64,000 bases of DNA from RGIG6165 sp045545175 (GTDB lineage: Bacteria; Bacillota; Clostridia; Oscillospirales; Feifaniaceae). Position 1 is the stretch's first letter, and every line of letters begins with the position of its first letter. The translations under genes and the position numbers were made by a program. The stretch lies in contig JAZQAK010000024.1 of assembly GCA_045545175.1 (NCBI GenBank), positions 90,032 through 154,031 on the forward strand, in the 5' to 3' direction. The notes below the pieces were generated by a model, which was given only the letters and a program-made list of their open reading frames with translations, had not been told where the DNA came from and ran no database searches. Shown piece after piece: positions 1 to 8,412 of this stretch.

Positions 1-63
1 CGGTAGATTTTTTTCAGAAAATATTCTATCATAATATCAGCACACGAAATTGGATGTGATTTT

Positions 64-3063
64 ATGGATATGATAAAAGAAAAAATTCGGGTAATGTGTG
101 ACAAGTTGGCTCTTCATTGCACACTTTCTTCCATTCCCGTCGAAGCAGAATACGTAGAATGCAATTACAAAACAACCAACACTCCGCCGGACGAAACGGC
201 TGCGTGGAAGCCTCTTGAAGATGACACCTGTTTTGAGGGTGAAGATCAGCATTACTGGTTGCATACAAAATTCAGGACACCGAAGATTTCAGCAGATAAG
301 CAGCTGCGTTTTTATTCAAAAACGGGGTTACACTCCTCCAAGGATGCAACTAATCCCCAGTTTACCGTATACGTAAACGGTGTCACCACGCAGGCGATGG
401 ATATGAATCACGTATGGTTTCCTCTCGAATCGGACAAGGAATACGACATATACCTGTATCTTTATACGGGTATGAGAAACAGACCCGTGGTATACGTTCC
501 GATAAAATTTTCACTCGGTGTATCAATAAAGATTATCGACAAAAGAATAGAGTCGCTCTATTACGATTTAAAAGTTCCCTACGACTGCCTGGCAGAACTA
601 AATGAGGAATCCTACGATTACGTCATAATCCGCAATCACCTTGACAAAGCGACCATGTTACTCGATTTGAGGCACGTTTATTCGGACGATTTCTATGCAG
701 GCATTGACAAAGCATCAGAATATCTGAAAACCGAATTCTACGAAAAAGAATGCGGTAAGAGTCGCGGAACGGTAAACTGTATAGGTCACACACACATTGA
801 CATTGCGTGGCTGTGGACGGTTGCCCAGACCCGTGAAAAAGCACAGCGAAGCTTTTCAACCGTCATAAATATGATGAAACATTATGACGAATACACCTTT
901 ATGTCGAGTCAGCCGCAGCTTTACCAATACGTCAAGGAGGATGACCCGTCGCTTTACGAAGAAATCAAAAAGCGTGTAAAAGAAGGCAGATGGGAAGTTG
1001 AGGGTGCAATGTGGCTTGAAGCGGACACGAACCTTATCAGCGGCGAAAGCATGGTACGTCAACTTCTTTTCGGCAAGAAATTTATGAAGGATGAATTTGG
1101 TGTAGAAAGTGAAATCATGTGGCTTCCCGACGTATTCGGCTACAGCGGTGCACTGCCCCAGATACTCAGAAAAAGCGGTGTTGACAAATTCTACACTTCA
1201 AAGCTCAACTGGAACGAATACAACAAAATACCCCACGATGATTTTATATGGGAGGGTATTGACGGTTCACAGGTGTATGCAAAATTCAACCCAAGCTACG
1301 TAGGTCTGCTAAACCCCTACGGTGTCGCTTTAACGTGGAACAGCTACAAGGACAAAAAACTCAACGATGAAACTCTGCTCACCTTCGGTCACGGTGACGG
1401 GGGCGGCGGTCCGACCTATGAAATGATGGAAAATTACAGACGTCTTCGCCACGGCATACCCGGTATGCCTGCCGTAAAAATGAGCACGGCAGCCGAAATC
1501 TTTAAGAATTCGATTAAGAATTTTGAAAAGAACACGGCTGAACTTAAGTCCACACCCAAGTGGAAAGGCGAATTGTATTTTGAATTTCACAGAGGCACGT
1601 ACACATCCATTGCGAAAAACAAGAAAAACAACAGAAAAGCCGAGCTTCTCTATCTCAACGCAGAAAGCATTTCCGTTGCGGATATGGTTTTAAACGGCGG
1701 AAAATATCCAAAGGAAGTCCTTGATAAAAATCAGACAACAATACTATTAAATCAGTTCCACGATATTATCCCCGGCTCATCAATCGGTGCAGTGTACGAC
1801 GTGACTGACGGCGAGTATGCAGAGATTTTAAAAAACGGCAGAGACGTGGTGGAAAACAAAAAAGAAGCGATGATTTCTTCGCTTAAAACGGACGGAGGTC
1901 TGTTCGTATACAACCCGTCACCGTTTGAAGTAAGCGACTTCATAGAATTTGAAGGAAAGACCGTTTACGTAGAAAACGTTCCTCCGCACGGCTTTAAAGT
2001 GGTTTCCGAAAAGCAGGTAGATTGCGGTATAAGCGTTTCCGACAAGGTGCTTGAAAACGACGTTATACGTCTTGTTTTCAACGACAGATATCACATTGTT
2101 TCGCTTTATGACAAAACGCAGGAGCGGGAGGTTATTGCCCAAAATTGTGAGGCAAACGTTCTTGAAATGTTTGAAGACTATCCCCGCAACTACGATGCTT
2201 GGGAAATTTCGGAGTACTACAAGCAGAAAAAATGGATAGCAGACGACGTTTCATCCGTAGAACTTCTCAAAAACGGTATCCGTATAAAGAGAAAATATCA
2301 GAAGTCCGAAATCACGCAGGAGATTATACTCCGTAAGGGTTCAAAAAGGGTTGATTTTATAACGGGCGTTGACTGGCAGGAAGACCATATTCTTATGAAG
2401 GCGGCCTTCCCCGTAGACGTTCACAACACGGTTGCAACCTATGACATACAATTCGGTAATCTTGAGAGGCCGACCTATGCAAACACAAGCTGGGATGCGG
2501 CAAAATTTGAAGTGTGTGCTCACAAATGGGCAGACCTTTCGGAAGGCGGATACGGTGTAAGTATCTTAAACGACTGTAAATACGGCTATAACGTAGAAGA
2601 AAACGTTATGAAGATATCCCTTCTCAAATCTGCCACGATGCCCTACGACAAGGCAGACAGAGGTTTCCATTCATTCACCTATTCCCTCTTCCCCCACGAA
2701 GGCGATTTCCGACAGGGAAACGTCGTGCAGGAGGGTTACGCACTCAACGTCCCCCTTGAAATATGCAGAATCTCTGCGCAAAACGGCAGTATCGGCGACA
2801 GTTTTTCACTTATAGAGAGCAACAAAGAAAACGTAGTGGTTGAAGCAATCAAAAAGGCTGAAAACGACGATTCCGTCATAGTACGTCTTTACGAAGCCTA
2901 CAACGAGAAATCAAAAGTCACCGTCACGGCAGGCTTTGATTTTAAAGCGGTTTACCTGTGTGACCTTATGGAAAACAACCTTGAAAAGCTTGAACATGAC
3001 GGCAGAAAAGTCACGTTCAAGGTCAAAAACTTTGAGATTATCACACTTAAATACGTCAGGTAG
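64..3063 (+). CDS. Alpha-mannosidase, glycoside hydrolase family 38
   Basis: Cytoplasmic-type retaining alpha-mannosidase that should release mannose from alpha-mannosides or N-glycan fragments. At 999 residues it matches the usual length of bacterial GH38 enzymes. The metal-site motif GHTHIDIAW lies at about residues 241-249 (H242/H244, D246). The catalytic nucleophile Asp356 sits in WLPDVFGYSG, typical of the family. The middle contains the conserved NQFHDIIPGSSI segment and the C-terminal half is the usual beta-rich GH38 region. No signal peptide is seen. The start ATG at 64 follows a weak site (GGATGTG); ATG at 70 is an alternative. It stands alone, followed by a bidirectional terminator. 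The exact mannosidic substrate cannot be read from the sequence. Confidence 0.95.
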   Translation: MDMIKEKIRVMCDKLALHCTLSSIPVEAEYVECNYKTTNTPPDETAAWKPLEDDTCFEGEDQHYWLHTKFRTPKISADKQLRFYSKTGLHSSKDATNPQFTVYVNGVTTQAMDMNHVWFPLESDKEYDIYLYLYTGMRNRPVVYVPIKFSLGVSIKIIDKRIESLYYDLKVPYDCLAELNEESYDYVIIRNHLDKATMLLDLRHVYSDDFYAGIDKASEYLKTEFYEKECGKSRGTVNCIGHTHIDIAWLWTVAQTREKAQRSFSTVINMMKHYDEYTFMSSQPQLYQYVKEDDPSLYEEIKKRVKEGRWEVEGAMWLEADTNLISGESMVRQLLFGKKFMKDEFGVESEIMWLPDVFGYSGALPQILRKSGVDKFYTSKLNWNEYNKIPHDDFIWEGIDGSQVYAKFNPSYVGLLNPYGVALTWNSYKDKKLNDETLLTFGHGDGGGGPTYEMMENYRRLRHGIPGMPAVKMSTAAEIFKNSIKNFEKNTAELKSTPKWKGELYFEFHRGTYTSIAKNKKNNRKAELLYLNAESISVADMVLNGGKYPKEVLDKNQTTILLNQFHDIIPGSSIGAVYDVTDGEYAEILKNGRDVVENKKEAMISSLKTDGGLFVYNPSPFEVSDFIEFEGKTVYVENVPPHGFKVVSEKQVDCGISVSDKVLENDVIRLVFNDRYHIVSLYDKTQEREVIAQNCEANVLEMFEDYPRNYDAWEISEYYKQKKWIADDVSSVELLKNGIRIKRKYQKSEITQEIILRKGSKRVDFITGVDWQEDHILMKAAFPVDVHNTVATYDIQFGNLERPTYANTSWDAAKFEVCAHKWADLSEGGYGVSILNDCKYGYNVEENVMKISLLKSATMPYDKADRGFHSFTYSLFPHEGDFRQGNVVQEGYALNVPLEICRISAQNGSIGDSFSLIESNKENVVVEAIKKAENDDSVIVRLYEAYNEKSKVTVTAGFDFKAVYLCDLMENNLEKLEHDGRKVTFKVKNFEIITLKYVR

Positions 3064-3099
3064 AAAAAAACATCGGAACGATTGTTCCGATGTTTTTAT
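3064..3099. terminator. Bidirectional terminator between convergent genes
   Basis: A 12-bp perfect stem (AAACATCGGAAC / GTTCCGATGTTT) with loop GATT, flanked by an A-run on one side and a T-run on the other. It can end transcription of the mannosidase gene and of the convergent zinc-ribbon gene. Confidence 0.85.
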
Positions 3100-3136
3100 T
3101 ATGTTTCATAATCAAACAATGCTTATTCATTTATTG

Positions 3137-4483
3137 TTACCAAGACATTTCAATTCTTTCGCTGCCTGATACGAAGTGAATCAGTTTGTTGATTTTCCCA
3201 AATGCAACGGAAAGCGTGGCAATTTTGTTTCCATCAGCATCCTTCATAGTGTATGTGTCAACACCCAAAGCCCCTGACTTGTTCGCTTTGCCGAGATCCA
3301 CCACGTTTCTTACGTAGTTTTCGGGAACAAGGGCTGAAAGGGCATTGTATAAAGCGTTGTTTTCTGCCGCCGAAATAGTGGTTTCATCAAAATCGTAGGT
3401 TTTACTGTTATAAACCTTGTGTACTATGGTATCTTCACCCAACGTAAAGAAATATGTACCTTTTTTAAAGTCGCCGTAATCTTCTTCGAATTCAATAGAG
3501 TGTTCCTTGAGATTCCTTTCATAGCGAAGGTCAAAAACCTCTTCGCCGTCAACATACTTTTCTATTGAAACACTGTAATCGCCATCTGCCATCAACTTGC
3601 CAAGCTCGTCCAGATTCTCATAGTCCTCGCCATAGAGCTTGTAATTACGCATTTCAAAGGTGATTGCATCATCCTCATATGCTTCGGCAACCAAAACGGT
3701 GTGTCCGCCATCTGCTTCAACAACAAATTCTACACGTTTTTCATCACATACGAGCATTTGCGCCCCGTCACTTTGCAGGACTAGCTTACCTTGCTTGTTT
3801 TTGCCGTATTGTCCTCCGACAGCCTTTTCGGCCATAGGCTTAACTAAAGCGTCGTAGGTGAGTGCCGACAATCTGGGGTAATAGGTATCAAAAAACTCAG
3901 AGCCCTCCTGATAGATCAGCTCAGCCTTTTCGTCAAGAACAGACAGTTTGCCTTCAATTGTAAGAATTCGGTATTCGCCCTCAAGTCCCGTGCCTAAATC
4001 ATTGCCGTCAAAGTCAAAGGCAATGATTTCCGTCCCGTCTTTTTGAACGTAACGTTCAATATCGGCAGAGCAGTCTTCAAGCTTGAAGAGAGTGCTGAAA
4101 AAATCGTTTTTATAGTCGCTGATGCTCACTTCCCAATTGGTGACATTATCTTCTCTGCCGAGAATCTCCGTCACTACACCGTCGGCATCCTGAGCAGACA
4201 GTGTTTCGGTTATTTCTTCAAAATCAAACCGCGATCCGTTGCTTGAATACATATATGATACAATTCCAACGATAGCGGCGATTATAACAACAATAAGTAT
4301 CAAGCGAACAGCCTTTGCAACGCCCGGCGTTAATTTGATGTTATCGTAGTTTGTGCTACTTGTTGTAGAATTTCCGGATTGGCTGCCAAGGTTTTTGGAT
4401 CTTTCGGCATCCCGGCAATTGTTACATGTTCCCCCATCGGGTATGTAGGGATAGTTGACGCCACATATTCTGCATCTTCCCAT
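3137..4483 (-). CDS. Membrane-anchored zinc-ribbon protein of unknown function
   Basis: I do not recognise a family for the main body. The N-terminus carries a short zinc ribbon with two CxxC knuckles (CRIC at residues 4-7 and CNNC about 12 residues later). A polar linker and a single membrane segment follow at about residues 58-80. The remaining 365 residues are predicted extracytoplasmic, acidic and beta-rich. The topology (cytoplasmic zinc ribbon, one helix, external sensor-like domain) resembles other Firmicutes zinc-ribbon envelope proteins. The start ATG at 4483 has a good upstream site (TAGGAGGAACAGGTT). It is monocistronic and convergent with the mannosidase gene. A surface sensor or lipid/peptide-binding role is speculation. 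Confidence 0.75.
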   Translation of the reverse strand: MGRCRICGVNYPYIPDGGTCNNCRDAERSKNLGSQSGNSTTSSTNYDNIKLTPGVAKAVRLILIVVIIAAIVGIVSYMYSSNGSRFDFEEITETLSAQDADGVVTEILGREDNVTNWEVSISDYKNDFFSTLFKLEDCSADIERYVQKDGTEIIAFDFDGNDLGTGLEGEYRILTIEGKLSVLDEKAELIYQEGSEFFDTYYPRLSALTYDALVKPMAEKAVGGQYGKNKQGKLVLQSDGAQMLVCDEKRVEFVVEADGGHTVLVAEAYEDDAITFEMRNYKLYGEDYENLDELGKLMADGDYSVSIEKYVDGEEVFDLRYERNLKEHSIEFEEDYGDFKKGTYFFTLGEDTIVHKVYNSKTYDFDETTISAAENNALYNALSALVPENYVRNVVDLGKANKSGALGVDTYTMKDADGNKIATLSVAFGKINKLIHFVSGSERIEMSW

Positions 4484-4679
4484 AACCTGTTCCTCCTATA
4501 AATTCATATTAACCGAGCTAAGGCCCTGCTTACAACTTGTTGATATCTTGTCTAATAATAGTATGTCACAAACTTGTAAAGAATTCAACAAGTTTGTATC
4601 TTTGTTTACAATCAAGTGTTTACATAAAAGAAAAATTCCGTCAGCCATTTTTAAAATATTATTTTATCGAACATAAATT
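4484..4679. other. AT-rich intergenic stretch
   Basis: About 200 bases between the zinc-ribbon gene and the possible small membrane ORF. They contain TTGT/ACAA-rich imperfect repeats (ACAACTTGTTG, CAAACTTGT, CAACAAGTTTGT) in front of the zinc-ribbon gene, which may be its promoter/operator region. No RNA gene or convincing ORF is seen. Confidence 0.4.
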
Positions 4680-4838
4680 CTAATTGGTATGGGTGGAGTT
4701 AAAATTGAGGGTATAATTTTTTTGTTTTGAAAAAATTGTTTGTTTCCCGTAAAAAAATACAACAAGCAGGTATGTAGGCACGAAAAATGCAAGCATAAGC
4801 ACGTACGTGAGCGCAAAAAGAATTATTGCAGGAATCAT
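4680..4838 (-). CDS. Possible small membrane protein (52 aa) or transporter remnant
   Basis: ATG at 4838 preceded by AAGGGG with 6-nt spacing opens a 52-codon frame ending TAG at 4680-4682. Residues 2-29 are almost wholly hydrophobic (starting MIPAIILFALTYVLMLAFF), followed by a basic polar tail. The start resembles the first helix of ion transporters of the SLC13/ArsB type, so it may be the surviving 5' end of a decayed transporter gene. It could equally be a genuine small membrane peptide. It lies 36 nt downstream of the ZIP transporter stop on the same strand, so it could be the last gene of that operon. The support is one ribosome binding site and the hydrophobic run. Confidence 0.4.
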   Translation of the reverse strand: MIPAIILFALTYVLMLAFFVPTYLLVVFFYGKQTIFSKQKNYTLNFNSTHTN

Positions 4839-4874
4839 ATAATACCCCTTTAATTATCGTTTTTATATTCCGAA

Positions 4875-5672
4875 TCAGCCGAGCAATACGTCTGTCACAA
4901 GCATAAGGCAGAAGCCTGCAAGAAGTGCATAGGTCGCCCCCCGCTGATTGCCGTGAGAGTGAGTTTCGGGTATCATTTCATCGCTTATGACGTAGAGCAT
5001 CGTACCGCCTGCAAAAGCAAGTGCAAAAGGCAGAATAGCAGACGCCACGCTGACCGAAAAATAACCAATCAGCGTTCCGACCACTTCAACGAGGCCCGTT
5101 ATAAGGGCACATACAAACGTCTTACCCGGCGTGACACCCGAAGCGAGCATAGGCCCGATTATGACCATACCCTCGGGAATATTCTGCAAAGCGATACCGC
5201 CCGCTATGATGAGTGCCTGCGACACGTCACCCGAGCCGAAGCCCACGCCTGCCGCAATGCCTTCGGGAAGATTATGTATTGCAATGGCAGTGACAAAAAG
5301 CAGCACCTTGCTTAAATCCGAATTGTTGTGAGCCTCGATATCAGGCCCAACGAGTTTATGCAGATGCGGTACAAGTTTATCAATGATATTAAGGCAGAGT
5401 GCACCTGCAAATATACCTGCTACCGTGACTAAAATTCCCCACTTTCCGCCGTATTCGAGTGATGGAAGTACGAGCCCAATCACAGCCGCGGCAAGCATAA
5501 CGCCTGCGGCAAAAGAGAGTATTATGTCGGAAAACTTTTCCGATACCTTTTTAAATAAAAAACCTATCAGCGAGCCTATCAGCGTCGCCCCGCCGACACC
5601 GAGTGCCGTTATAAGTACAAGTTTTATAAAAACGTCCCCTTTCAAAAACAGTGGGTATCCGCAGATACCCAC
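4875..5672 (-). CDS. ZIP family metal transporter (GufA/ZupT type)
   Basis: Integral membrane divalent-metal (zinc/iron/manganese) permease. The two signature helices are visible: HNLPEGIAAGVGFGSGD and ALQNIPEGM, with the His/Asn/Glu metal ligands of ZIP transporters. About eight membrane segments fit the family. Start choice is unusual. The longest frame begins at GTG 5672, but that codon lies inside a perfect 9-bp hairpin with a T-run, the terminator of the upstream BFD gene. A good Shine-Dalgarno (AAAGGGG) sits downstream of the hairpin, yet the only in-frame starts near it are a TTG at 5645, which lies upstream of that site, and non-canonical ATA. The true N-terminus probably lies just before the first helix (IKLVLITALG). 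Its neighbours are redox proteins with iron centres, suggesting iron or zinc handling. Confidence 0.88.
   Translation of the reverse strand: MGICGYPLFLKGDVFIKLVLITALGVGGATLIGSLIGFLFKKVSEKFSDIILSFAAGVMLAAAVIGLVLPSLEYGGKWGILVTVAGIFAGALCLNIIDKLVPHLHKLVGPDIEAHNNSDLSKVLLFVTAIAIHNLPEGIAAGVGFGSGDVSQALIIAGGIALQNIPEGMVIIGPMLASGVTPGKTFVCALITGLVEVVGTLIGYFSVSVASAILPFALAFAGGTMLYVISDEMIPETHSHGNQRGATYALLAGFCLMLVTDVLLG
5645..5672 (-). terminator. Hairpin plus U-tract between BFD-like gene and ZIP gene
   Basis: On the minus strand a perfect GTGGGTATC / GATACCCAC stem with loop TGCG is followed by TGTTTTTG. It lies 8 nt after the stop codon of the BFD-like gene and immediately before the ribosome binding site of the ZIP gene, so it would attenuate rather than insulate. 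Confidence 0.7.
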
Positions 5673-5679
5673 TTAATCA

Positions 5680-5889
5680 TTATACTTTCTTGTGTCCCAT
5701 CAGAATTTCCGATATAACGTCAAGCACCTTGTCGTGACAACCGCCGCAACCCGTAGAGCAGTGTGTAACTGCCTTTACGTCTTCAAAAGCCTGCATAACG
5801 TCGTCAAACTTGCTGTGCTTGTTAAGTTCATCAGCAATGTCCCAATAACTTACTTTTTTGCAATTGCAAACCATATAATTTTCTGTCAT
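5680..5889 (-). CDS. BFD-like [2Fe-2S]-binding protein
   Basis: A 69-residue protein of the bacterioferritin-associated ferredoxin / NifU-middle-domain type. Four cysteines are arranged as CNC near the N-terminus and CSTGCGGC near residues 48-55. This is the C-x-C...C-x(n)-C pattern that holds a [2Fe-2S] cluster, here within an all-helical fold. In characterised bacteria such proteins pass electrons to ferritins or regulate iron release. It is 17 nt downstream of rubredoxin and shares the strand with the flavodiiron gene, so an electron-transfer or iron-release role in oxygen defence is likely. The start ATG at 5889 has only a weak upstream site (GGACGGTAA). Confidence 0.8.
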   Translation of the reverse strand: MTENYMVCNCKKVSYWDIADELNKHSKFDDVMQAFEDVKAVTHCSTGCGGCHDKVLDVISEILMGHKKV

Positions 5890-5905
5890 AGTCGTTTACC
5901 GTCCT

Positions 5906-6037
5906 TTATTCTTTACTGAAATTATCTTTTCCAACTCCGCAGAGAGGACATACAAAATCATCGGGAAGTTCTTCAAACTTAGTTCCCTGTTCATCTTCAT
6001 CATATTCCCAACCGCAAATATTACAAACGTATTTCAC
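5906..6037 (-). CDS. Rubredoxin (43 aa, GTG start)
   Basis: Read directly from the sequence: GTG at 6035-6037 preceded by GGAGGTG with 7-nt spacing, ending TAA at 5906-5908. The protein has the two rubredoxin knuckles CNICGW and CPLCGVGK, which bind one Fe(SCys)4 centre, and the conserved FEELPDDFVCP segment. The length is slightly below the usual 52-54 residues because the N-terminus and the central loop are short. It lies 15 nt after the flavodiiron gene on the same strand. Rubredoxin is the standard electron donor of flavodiiron oxygen reductases, so the two most likely work as a pair. Confidence 0.92.
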   Translation of the reverse strand: MKYVCNICGWEYDEDEQGTKFEELPDDFVCPLCGVGKDNFSKE

Positions 6038-6052
6038 GTCAATTCACCTCCG

Positions 6053-7210
6053 CTATATATTATATAACTCTTTGGCAAGATTATCAATATCTTCCTCATT
6101 TTCTTTGCTCATTGCAGACATAATTTTTACGTTAGTGTCAAGATAGGTTAAGTTCTTACACTTTTCAAGCATACCCTTCATCACTTTAGTTGCAACGGGT
6201 GCCCAGCTTCCGTTTTCGATAAACGCAACCGCTTTGTTACTGTAATTACGCTCAACGAGGTGATTTATAAACTCCCTCATAAACGGGAATATCTCCATAT
6301 TATACGTAGTCGTTGCAAAAACGGTTTTACTGTAACGGAAAGCATCCTCAACCGCCTCCGCCATATCACATCTTGCAAGGTCGTTTACCGCGACTTTACA
6401 GCCCATTTTTTCAAGCTTGTCAGCAAGGAGGAGTGCCGCCTTTTTCGTGTTGCCGTAAACCGAAGTATACGCAATGAGCACACCCTCGGTCTCTGCTCTG
6501 TAACTTGACCAGGTGTCATATAAATCGAGATAATATCCTAAATTTTCTTTAAGTACGGGGCCGTGCAGAGGACATATAATCTTAATATCGAGAGCCGCTG
6601 CTTTTTTGAGCAGGCTCTGCACCTGCGCACCGTATTTTCCGACGATACCGATATAATATCTTCTTGCTTCACAAGCCCAGTCTTCCTCAGTATCAAGCGC
6701 ACCGAATTTGCCAAAACCGTCTGCCGAGAACAGAACCTTATCGACAGAATCGTACGAAACGATTACCTCGGGCCAGTGCACCATGGGTGCGGTGAAAAAC
6801 GTAAGTTCACGTCCACCGAGGCAAAGCTTGTCCCCCTCGCCGACGACAACCTGTCTGTCTGCAAAATCGTCACCAAAAAACTGCTTCATCATAACAAACG
6901 ACTTTGCCGACGAAACAATTTTCGCATCAGGGTACGCCTTAACGAAGTTTACTATGTTTGCCGAATGATCCGGCTCCATATGATGAACGACGAGATAATC
7001 GGGCGTTCTCTCACCGAGAACGGTTTTTATATTGCCAAGCCATTCGTCCGCAAATCTTGCGTCCACCGTGTCCATAACTGCAATTTTTTCATCTATGATG
7101 ACGTAGGAATTATATGCCATTCCGTTCGGAACGTCATACTGACCTTCAAATAAATCTATATCACGGTCATTAACCCCTACATATCTGATACTGTCCGAAA
7201 TAAACATCAT
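6053..7210 (-). CDS. Flavodiiron protein (rubredoxin:oxygen/NO oxidoreductase)
   Basis: Reduces O2 to water, or NO to N2O, with electrons from rubredoxin, protecting anaerobes. Residues 1-245 form the metallo-beta-lactamase-like diiron domain with the ligand motif H77-x-E79-x-D81-H82 and the later MVHWPE and SADGFG ligand segments. Residues from about 245 to 385 form a flavodoxin domain starting LIAYTSVYGNTKKAA, the FMN phosphate loop. The 385-residue length is typical of the short FprA class. Two ATG codons in tandem follow GGAGGAAA; the second (7207) has the better spacing. A promoter lies just upstream and rubredoxin and the BFD-like gene follow. Confidence 0.95.
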   Translation of the reverse strand: MMFISDSIRYVGVNDRDIDLFEGQYDVPNGMAYNSYVIIDEKIAVMDTVDARFADEWLGNIKTVLGERTPDYLVVHHMEPDHSANIVNFVKAYPDAKIVSSAKSFVMMKQFFGDDFADRQVVVGEGDKLCLGGRELTFFTAPMVHWPEVIVSYDSVDKVLFSADGFGKFGALDTEEDWACEARRYYIGIVGKYGAQVQSLLKKAAALDIKIICPLHGPVLKENLGYYLDLYDTWSSYRAETEGVLIAYTSVYGNTKKAALLLADKLEKMGCKVAVNDLARCDMAEAVEDAFRYSKTVFATTTYNMEIFPFMREFINHLVERNYSNKAVAFIENGSWAPVATKVMKGMLEKCKNLTYLDTNVKIMSAMSKENEEDIDNLAKELYNI

Positions 7211-7236
7211 TTTCCTCCATACAATTGTGTAATTAT

Positions 7237-7264
7237 ATTATATAAAAATTTCTCAACTATTCAA
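7237..7264 (-). promoter_or_regulatory. Probable sigma-A promoter of the flavodiiron operon
   Basis: Minus-strand TTGAAT (7259-7264), 16-bp spacer, TATAAT (7237-7242), about 30 bp before the flavodiiron start. Confidence 0.5.
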
Positions 7265-7283
7265 CTGTTTTTGTGTTTACAGT

Positions 7284-7318
7284 AAAAAAATACCTGTTCT
7301 TTCCGAACAGGTGTTTTT
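7284..7318 (-). terminator. Terminator of the asnA-chromate transporter operon
   Basis: Minus-strand ACCTGTTC / GAACAGGT stem with a 5-nt loop, followed by a run of seven T. It begins at the stop codon of the second chromate transporter gene. Confidence 0.85.
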
Positions 7319-7869
7319 TATAATGACAAACAGATTCCTGCAACTGCGCCGAGTGCAATATAAAGAATCGGATGCTTTTTAAATCTGAACACAAGAAAAG
7401 TGATTATTGCGAATAAAACGGCTTTTTTTACGTCGATAAACTGATACCAGACCGTCGCAAGTTTATTTACGAAAGTCGTTTCAAAAAGTGTCATAACCGA
7501 CACGGATATAAGCCCCACGACCGCAGGACGCAGACCGAAAAACACGCTGTCGACAATCTTGTTTGAACGGAACTTGTCCAGAAATCCCGCAATTATGAGA
7601 ATTACTATCAAACTTGGCAGAACAAGCGAAAGCGTTGCTGCTATACCACCTAAAATACCTGCTGTTTTAAAACCTGCATAGGTGGCAACGTTTACGCCTA
7701 TCGGCCCAGGTGTTGATTCCGCAACGGCTATCATCGCCGTGAGTTCGTTTGCCGTAAACCAGCCGTACTTTTCCGCCATTTTAAACAGAAACGGAAGTGT
7801 TGCAAGACCGCCGCCGATAGAAAAGAGGCCCGTTTTGAAAAATTCAAAGAAGAGTTTTAAAAAAATCAT
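7318..7869 (-). CDS. Chromate transporter family protein, half-size subunit 2
   Basis: A 183-residue membrane protein of the short-chain chromate ion transporter (CHR) family, which work as pairs of half-size subunits. The N-terminal signature is visible (FFKTGLFSIGGGLATLPFL), then the PGPIGVNVATYAGFKTAG motif and about five further hydrophobic segments. The start follows AAAGGAGAGAAATAAA. It lies 1 nt from the companion gene and is the last gene before a terminator. Substrate is inferred from family only; chromate or sulfate-like anions are the known substrates. Confidence 0.88.
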   Translation of the reverse strand: MIFLKLFFEFFKTGLFSIGGGLATLPFLFKMAEKYGWFTANELTAMIAVAESTPGPIGVNVATYAGFKTAGILGGIAATLSLVLPSLIVILIIAGFLDKFRSNKIVDSVFFGLRPAVVGLISVSVMTLFETTFVNKLATVWYQFIDVKKAVLFAIITFLVFRFKKHPILYIALGAVAGICLSL

Positions 7870-7870
7870 T

Positions 7871-8410
7871 TTATTTCTCTCCTTTCACGGCTTTATATAC
7901 CGCACCGCATACGCCTGCACACAGCACTATAATTATAGGAGATACTTTGAGAAACATCGAGGCACAGAAGGATGCCAATGCAACAACAATGCCGAAAATG
8001 TTTTTGATACCCGATTTGCCCATTTTGATAACCGACTGCACCATAAGTGCGCAGACTGCCACGGATATTCCCGAGAAGGCGTGCTGTACCACGGCGTTAC
8101 CCATAACGAGTTCAAGCACACTTGCTATTGCAGTTATTATTATGAGCGACGGTGTGATAACGCCGAGTGTTGCCACTATACCGCCGATAACGCCCCTTTT
8201 TTTATGTCCGACAAAGGTCGCTGTGTTTACCGCAATGACACCGGGGGTGCACTGACCTATGGCAAAATAGTCAACAATTTCCTCAAGCGTCACCCATTTG
8301 TACCTGTCGGCAAGTTCCCTTTCAAGCATGGGAAGCATTGCATATCCGCCGCCGAAGGTAAGTGAGCCTATTTTAAAAAATGCCCAGAAAAGCTGTAATA
8401 ATTCTTTCAT
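7871..8410 (-). CDS. Chromate transporter family protein, half-size subunit 1
   Basis: A 179-residue partner of the downstream half-size transporter. It shows the family N-terminus (FFKIGSLTFGGGYAMLPML) and GQCTPGVIAVNTATFVGHKK, the same motif positions as its neighbour but in the opposite-topology subtype expected for a heterodimer. Its start codon is 2 nt after the asnA stop with no clear own ribosome binding site, so translation is probably coupled to asnA. Grouping an anion transporter with asparagine synthetase is unexpected. Confidence 0.87.
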   Translation of the reverse strand: MKELLQLFWAFFKIGSLTFGGGYAMLPMLERELADRYKWVTLEEIVDYFAIGQCTPGVIAVNTATFVGHKKRGVIGGIVATLGVITPSLIIITAIASVLELVMGNAVVQHAFSGISVAVCALMVQSVIKMGKSGIKNIFGIVVALASFCASMFLKVSPIIIVLCAGVCGAVYKAVKGEK

Positions 8411-8412
8411 TT

